Origin: Saposhnikovia divaricata
Taxonomy: Eukaryota > Streptophyta > Magnoliopsida > Apiales > Apiaceae
Assembly: GCA_036435485.1 (NCBI GenBank)
Contig: CM071598.1
Coordinates: 109,593,148-109,657,147, forward strand
Direction: 5' to 3'
Length of the DNA: 64,000 bases
The notes beneath the pieces were generated by a model. It was not told where the DNA came from, made no database searches, and saw nothing but the letters and a program-made list of their open reading frames with translations. Shown here one piece after another: positions 59,401 to 64,000 of this stretch. How positions within the stretch are numbered: position 1 is the first letter of the stretch; every line of letters starts with the position of its first letter. The position numbers and the translations under genes are program-made.

Positions 59401-60464
59401 TCAACCCACACATCAGAGTTACTTCCTCAATTACTCATGGAAGTAAAGTTGTAATGATTATCAAACCAGTTGTCAAGCTTTGTGCTTGGGGGAAACTGAA
59501 TTAAATTCTGTTCCTACGATGCATAGAATTCTCTCAGGGATTGGAGGAAGAGGGGACATCGCCTTCGGGCGTAGTCCAAATATTAAGGCCCATATGCGGT
59601 CAGGATGCGACCCGATAAGGAAACGTCGTCCTTCTACTAGTAGAGAAGCAGAGGCACGATATATTGGCTGATCACCAGATATCGTGGAAGAGGCTCCAGC
59701 ATAATCCCATTCTTCCAATTGGAATTGTACTGTAACACTATAATGAAAGCCTAGATGCTCAATTACCGATAGTGTTAACAGAATGATGAACTATTCAAAG
59801 TACCTCAGAAATTCTTCGTTATATTTCTGGATAAAGAATGAAAAATGTTTAATGATGGTACAATATCAGTATACAATATGGCATATGGTTTATGTTAACA
59901 AAAGTACTTTGAAAACTATTATTATATGGCTGAGCTGTATTGCTCACTCTTGCTTTTCTTTCATATATACCACCACACAACAACAGATACTCATGACAAG
60001 AACAAGGCAGACCCTCCGCAAAAGCGTGCTAACCGGCCAGCAGTTTAGGAGACTGTTTACGAGGCAGGTACCAAGGCAGCACCCAGTAGCATTACCACAG
60101 GTGAGCAGACTAAGTTGGATAGGTTTACAGCTTAGGTTGGTTAGATTTATTTACAAGCATGACTTGTGTAAGTTTCTGAAAACCAAACCTCCTTTTGGAC
60201 GCAAGTGCCACCTTAGATGGTAATTCCTTTTTAAGTTGAACTTTTGAGATTATGACAATTTGGGTTTGTAATAACTATTTCAAGATGGTTGTAATAACTT
60301 AGTAATATTTTAATTTCGTCTCTGAGCCTATAATCTGTAAATGTTGAGTGTGATTGAGGGATCACAACATACTAAAATGAAGATTAAGAATAATGAATAT
60401 TAAAATGGGAATTATGGATAGAGTGACAGCCTGGATCTCCGACCCCGGATCTAGGGGTGTTACA
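56451..60464 (+). repeat. 3' LTR of element B
   Basis: Whole-length match to 46508-50514. Small differences include an extra GTT near 58555 and an extra GCG-like triplet near 59607. Ends GGTGTTACA, followed by CTTTA. Confidence 0.95.
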
Positions 60465-60469
60465 CTTTA

Positions 60470-62624
60470 CATATTTTACGAGGGTTCAATTTCAGTTACG
60501 AACTTTCGTTTACGGATTCGAACTACTTTTAGTAAATCGGTCATAAATCCTAAACCGTAAGTCTGTTTGATTCGATTCTTTTTCCAAAATGATCTACGAC
60601 TCAAGATCTACAAGGGCATGTTAGATACTTGTCCAGTTTCAGCCATTAGACCTACTGTGATGCACGGTTTTCAATGATTAACGAAATTTCGGCATTATAA
60701 CGGCTATAATACGAACGTTCCAAAAATCGCAATCAACAACCCAAGCCACACCGGGCATCAATACAACTTATACACATAATAATCATCTCACAAGTCTAGA
60801 AGCTACTGATCTTAGCATCAAAATCATCATGCATCTTAAATCATATAACTAATTACATAATCATGCTTATAATTATCACTATAATCATAACAAGCTAAAT
60901 CCATAAAAAACATTCATAAATCTCAAATCAAATGCTAGGGTTTCAAGAGATCTACCTTCCTTGGAGTATTATATAACCTTAATAAGCTTGGTATGGTCCT
61001 TGTCTAGCTTAATCAAACCTTAGATCATCCAAAGAAATCATGAAAACAAAGTTAGTTTCTAAGATCCACTATTCATCGTCAATCTTGTAAAAATCATATA
61101 AAATCAAAAACTAAGAGTTTGGTTCTAAAATTTTTTACCACACCTTCTACTCTTCAAGGGCTTTCTTTTGAGCTATAGAACACAAGAATCCAACCATGGG
61201 AGCTAGGGTTTTGAGCCCCATCTTTCTTCTGATCAGAACCTGGACAGTTTTGGTCCTCCAACTTTAAGCATGGATTTGACTAGGCTATACTACTTGGATT
61301 TCCATGAAATTTGGAACGAATCTTGCCCATGGAGTGGAGAAGCTATGGTTAAAATTTGGTGATTTTATCATGGATAGAAATGGAGATATGAATTTTTCTT
61401 TGATCTTTGTTCCTGCTGGGCAGTTTTGGAGTGTTTGGTGTTTTTGCTTTGTTCTCTTGTTCTTGCTTGCTTTATGGCCAATAATGCTAACATCTTGTAA
61501 TATATATCTAATGTCTTTGGATGCATCTCTTCAAGATGTGTTGTCATGCTTTGATTGGTCCTTTTTAAAATATCTTAACCTCACAATTACACTTACGTAC
61601 TCATCTCTTGCCTTTTAGCACTTAAGTCCCTGGGTAAACTGCAACTAGGTGCTTAGATATTTCTATAAAGGTGTGATGTCATCTTCCACTATCTTTGGTG
61701 GATGCATCCTATCTTGTTCGTTCGTTTCTTTGTTCGGTTATCGCTCAATTTCGCTGATCGTTCGAAGAATAACCAAGTAGTTTCACCTCTAGGGTTTACC
61801 GGGAAATTTCTCGATATTCATAATACCTTCCCCAATCCTTAATATAATCCTCGTGATGACCATGTAGGATATTTAATCTCGATACGAACTTAATCCGTAA
61901 TCTAGGATTCGTTCGCTTTATTGATTAATCTCGTTATAACGTTTTAGCGGTTTCTAGAACGCTTGTTTCACTGCCTCAGTGGTTTCCTACCTTCATTCTT
62001 AAATCAAATATAATAACATCCCAAAATATCAAATCCTCAAAGTTAATATCTCAATTCTTGGATTATAATAATATTTAATCCACTGTTCGGTCAAATATTA
62101 TACCGAAAAAGAATTTGGAATTTCTGAATTCCGATCGTCTTTGCATTCACTTATTTCCTCCGCGTATTACTAATATGACTTCGAAACATCCATATCACGT
62201 CCCGTACATAGGGTGGCATGAAAAGTTTTCCAACTTACAAAATCACTATTCATCCACCAAATTACTATGCACGTACAGGAAACACTATGCACGTACGGGA
62301 AACACTATGCACGTACGGGAAATACTATGCACGTATGGGAAACACTATGCACATACGGGAAACACTATGCACGTATGGGAAACACTATGCACGTACTCAT
62401 TTCCCTTCAAGGATCCATTAGCTCCTTCCTGGATGGTAGATTATTCTTATCTAGGTCCTCAACCATCGAATTACTCTATTCTGACAATATACCAATGCAT
62501 CAGGATCATTGTCCAAAGCAATATCCATTCATTACAATCATTGTTCTTTGAAACCACCATTCATTAGTGCTCTTTAACCACAATAAGAAAAGTTTTAATT
62601 CTACCCAAAATTCGGGTTATTACA
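60470..62624 (-). repeat. 5' LTR of element C, second part
   Basis: Continues the LTR interrupted at 46507 and matches 35947-38083. The donor-like CCAAGGAAG|GTAGATC of the shared series is on the minus strand near 60950-60970. It ends TTCGGGTTATTACA, followed by the GGCAC duplication (62625-62629). Confidence 0.9.
62264..62396 (+). repeat. 20-bp minisatellite, second LTR of element C
   Basis: Six units of ACTATGCACGTACGGGAAAC with variants, plus a partial unit. One unit more than in the other LTR. Confidence 0.95.
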
Positions 62625-63259
62625 GGCACAGAAACCTATATGAAGGGAGAGTTATTGTTGTCAAGTTGGGGGACTATACAAATAGAATTGGTATTGATGC
62701 TACTGTAGATGCTATTAAAGAAGCAATTAAGTCTGCTTTTAGGTTGAGAACAAAACATGCCTTTTGGCTGGAAGATGAAATAATGTTGTGCGGAGTCTTG
62801 ATTGGGATATGCCTTTGGGAAACTATGTTCTTCGTCTTGATGAAGGTAAGATTAATCGTGTTTCTTAATTATACTAATAAACAAGACCTATGAATTTTGT
62901 ACTTGAGTGATTCTGATGGTGTATGCTGTTTAGACCTGCACAACGAAACCTCCCAGGTTCTATAACTTGTTTTTGAAGAGCCAGGAAGCTACCAGTATGT
63001 AATGCTGCCAAGAAAATATATAGATTTGTATTAATGCAGGTGTTTGTTTTAAGGATTGACAATAAAAGTATGCTTGTACGAAGAGCCGGATCATCTGCCA
63101 GTTCACACAGAGGACAAGACCTACACCGAAGATGATTTCCGTGAGTACCTCTCACGGAGGGGCTGGACATGCCTGAGAGAGTATGAGGGTTTCAGGATTG
63201 CTGATAATTTGCATGAACTTTGCCCTGGTGCAATGTACCGCGGTGTTAACTATGGTTGA

Positions 63260-63932
63260 TGCAAACCTATTTATACTCTCCTATCTTGTAAGAATGAATT
63301 GCATTTAGACAATTCGACAACAAACTTTGAAAGTTCAGCTAGCATGTGTATATTGGCATATAATGGGTTGATTGGTCCGCCTGCAAAATATTTGAATATA
63401 CCTGTTTTGTGACTTTTGTCTATAAATAAAAAACTCATTAATTATGTCAATGAAATTTTTACCTTTTTCTGGTGGACGGAATGTGTAGCTAGTTTTGGCC
63501 GGGCATAAATGGTCAGATATTCAATCAATGGGATATAGCCAGAACAGGATGTTGTCTGTATTTTGATTGATTGTGAGTTGTCTTTCCCTTTAGATTTTAA
63601 TACCACAACAGGATGACAACTGCAACATTTATGGTGGACGACAGGTTGAGTTAAAAAAAAAAAACAAAGGTATATGTTTGTGTTCCTTAAGCGAAAGATA
63701 GCTCCAAAAAGATCGTAAACATACAAAGATAAAATAAAATGACAGGATCAATTACGTAGATCATAGTTTTGATATCATACTCATGTCATACGTACGCATC
63801 AAAACTTTTCATCAATACACATCAAAACAAAAGTGGTGAATTACAGATTCACAAACATCAAATCATCATGTTGATCGAAAGCACAAACAAGAAAGCATAA
63901 AATCAGAAGGCAAGAAAGAAAAGCTCGTAGAT
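63260..63932. other. Convergent 3' region
   Basis: Holds the downstream sequence of the GT-1-like gene (to about 63430) and the probable 3' UTR of the minus-strand gene starting beyond the window. An A-run lies at 63653-63665. No coding sequence was recognised. Confidence 0.4.
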
Positions 63933-63989
63933 TCACTCCTCATCCCAATCGTCATTCTTATATGAAACCAGTGTGTCCACCTTGTGTAT
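63933..63989 (-). CDS. Last coding exon of an unidentified gene (partial)
   Basis: On the minus strand a TTCTTGCAG acceptor is followed by 57 bases reading IHKVDTLVSYKNDDWDEE and TGA. An acidic Trp-containing C-terminus after a good acceptor looks like a genuine terminal exon. The family is not recognised. The rest of the gene lies to the right of the window. Confidence 0.45.
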   Translation of the reverse strand: MHKVDTLVSYKNDDWDEE

Positions 63990-64000
63990 CTGCAAGAACA

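Larger units (their letters stand above)
46508..60464 (+). mobile_element. Element B: full-length Ty3/gypsy chromovirus (Tekay-like), 13,957 bp
   Basis: LTRs 46508-50514 (4,007 bp) and 56451-60464 (4,014 bp), both TGTAAGAACCC...GGTGTTACA. CTTTA flanks on both sides (46503-46507, 60465-60469). The uninterrupted target is visible in the other LTR of C near 35942 (GACTTTACATATT). The interior has a primer site, pre-gag ORF, gag, protease, RT, RNase H, integrase, chromodomain and polypurine tract. The LTRs differ at only scattered positions and a few short indels by eye, so the insertion is young. It is the youngest layer of the nest. Confidence 0.95.
33158..62624 (-). mobile_element. Element C: decayed Ty3/gypsy chromovirus, host of element B
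   Basis: Minus orientation follows from the tRNA-Met primer site next to the right LTR and the purine tract next to the left LTR. The left (3') LTR is 33158-38083. The right (5') LTR is 43724-46507 plus 60470-62624, split by element B. Flanking GGCAC duplications show a clean insertion into a GT-1-like exon. Without B the element is about 15.5 kb, with LTRs of about 4.93 kb. Its coding region is unreadable as ORFs, but short pol islands survive. The two LTRs remain very similar, even though the interior is heavily mutated. Confidence 0.9.
33150..63259 (+). pseudogene. Trihelix GT-1/GT-4-like transcription factor, C-terminal exons, split by retrotransposons
   Basis: Pieces: 33150-33157 (after a TTCTCTTAG acceptor), then the same exon resumes at 62630-62845; intron 62846-63053; last exon 63054-63259, stop TGA. 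Joined across element C, the exon reads GHRNLYEGRVIVVKLGDYTN, then IGIDATVDAIKEAIKSAFRL and AFWLEDE. A one-base loss near 62780 shifts the frame; afterwards MPLGNYVLRLDEG and the last exon (LTIKVCLYEEPDHLPVHTED, YTEDDFREYLSRRGWTCLRE) are readable. This matches the conserved C-terminal region of Arabidopsis GT-1 as I remember it. GT factors bind GT elements in light-regulated promoters. The DNA-binding trihelix exons are not in the window. With a 29.5-kb insertion in an exon plus a frameshift, the copy is most likely dead. Confidence 0.75.

Overview
This is a plant nuclear window, most likely from a eudicot. It is AT-rich, its genes have short GT-AG introns and products typical of plants, and most of its length is transposable elements. 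The species cannot be named from the sequence. Four host loci are visible: the 3' end of a PDCD2-like gene (191-570, +); a complete chloroplast-targeted, lysine-sensitive-type aspartokinase gene (leader about 2340, coding exons 3534-8401, +); the 3' exons of a trihelix GT-1-like gene (33150-33157 joined to 62630-63259, +), broken by a 29.5-kb insertion and a frameshift; and the last coding exon of an unidentified minus-strand gene at the right edge (63933-63989). A decayed RNase H-like gene with an acidic tail lies at 12590-13368 (-).

Layout. 1-2.2 kb: PDCD2 end and a retroposon-like repeat. 2.3-8.4 kb: aspartokinase. 8.9-11.3 kb: small DNA transposons, namely a 205-bp tandem duplication, a fold-back MITE, a short Helitron with its 3' hairpin and CTAG end, and a hAT-type MITE. 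12-19.7 kb: LINE material, including a nearly complete but stop-ridden minus-strand LINE with ORF1 and ORF2. 20-22.8 kb: a 2.8-kb gag-only LTR element of Tat/Ogre flavour (TR-GAG type, -). 22.9-23.5 kb: a Helitron-like start with two tRNA-like repeat units. 24.7-31.0 kb: element A, a Ty3/gypsy element with a 3.5-kb LTR that keeps only a pre-gag ORF and gag.

33.2-62.6 kb: a two-level nest. Element C (-, LTRs about 4.9 kb, TSD GGCAC) landed in a GT-1-like exon. Element B (+, 13,957 bp, LTRs about 4.0 kb, TSD CTTTA) later landed inside one LTR of C. B carries gag, protease, reverse transcriptase, RNase H, integrase and a C-terminal chromodomain, so it is a chromovirus that looks Tekay-like. Its coding region has two in-frame stops, two frameshifts and a changed protease active site.

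The most interesting signal is shared by A, B and C, which otherwise differ widely in sequence. Each long LTR has the same series of splice-like signals: a donor after an AAGAAG/AAGGAAG motif, a 45-57-nt micro-exon between an ATAG acceptor and a GCAAG donor, and a branch-site, pyrimidine-tract and CAACAG acceptor that opens onto a short arginine-rich reading frame. Each then has an acidic pre-gag ORF between the primer-binding site and gag. This suggests that these giant LTRs encode a spliced leader and small accessory proteins. That is an inference from motif conservation and was not tested.
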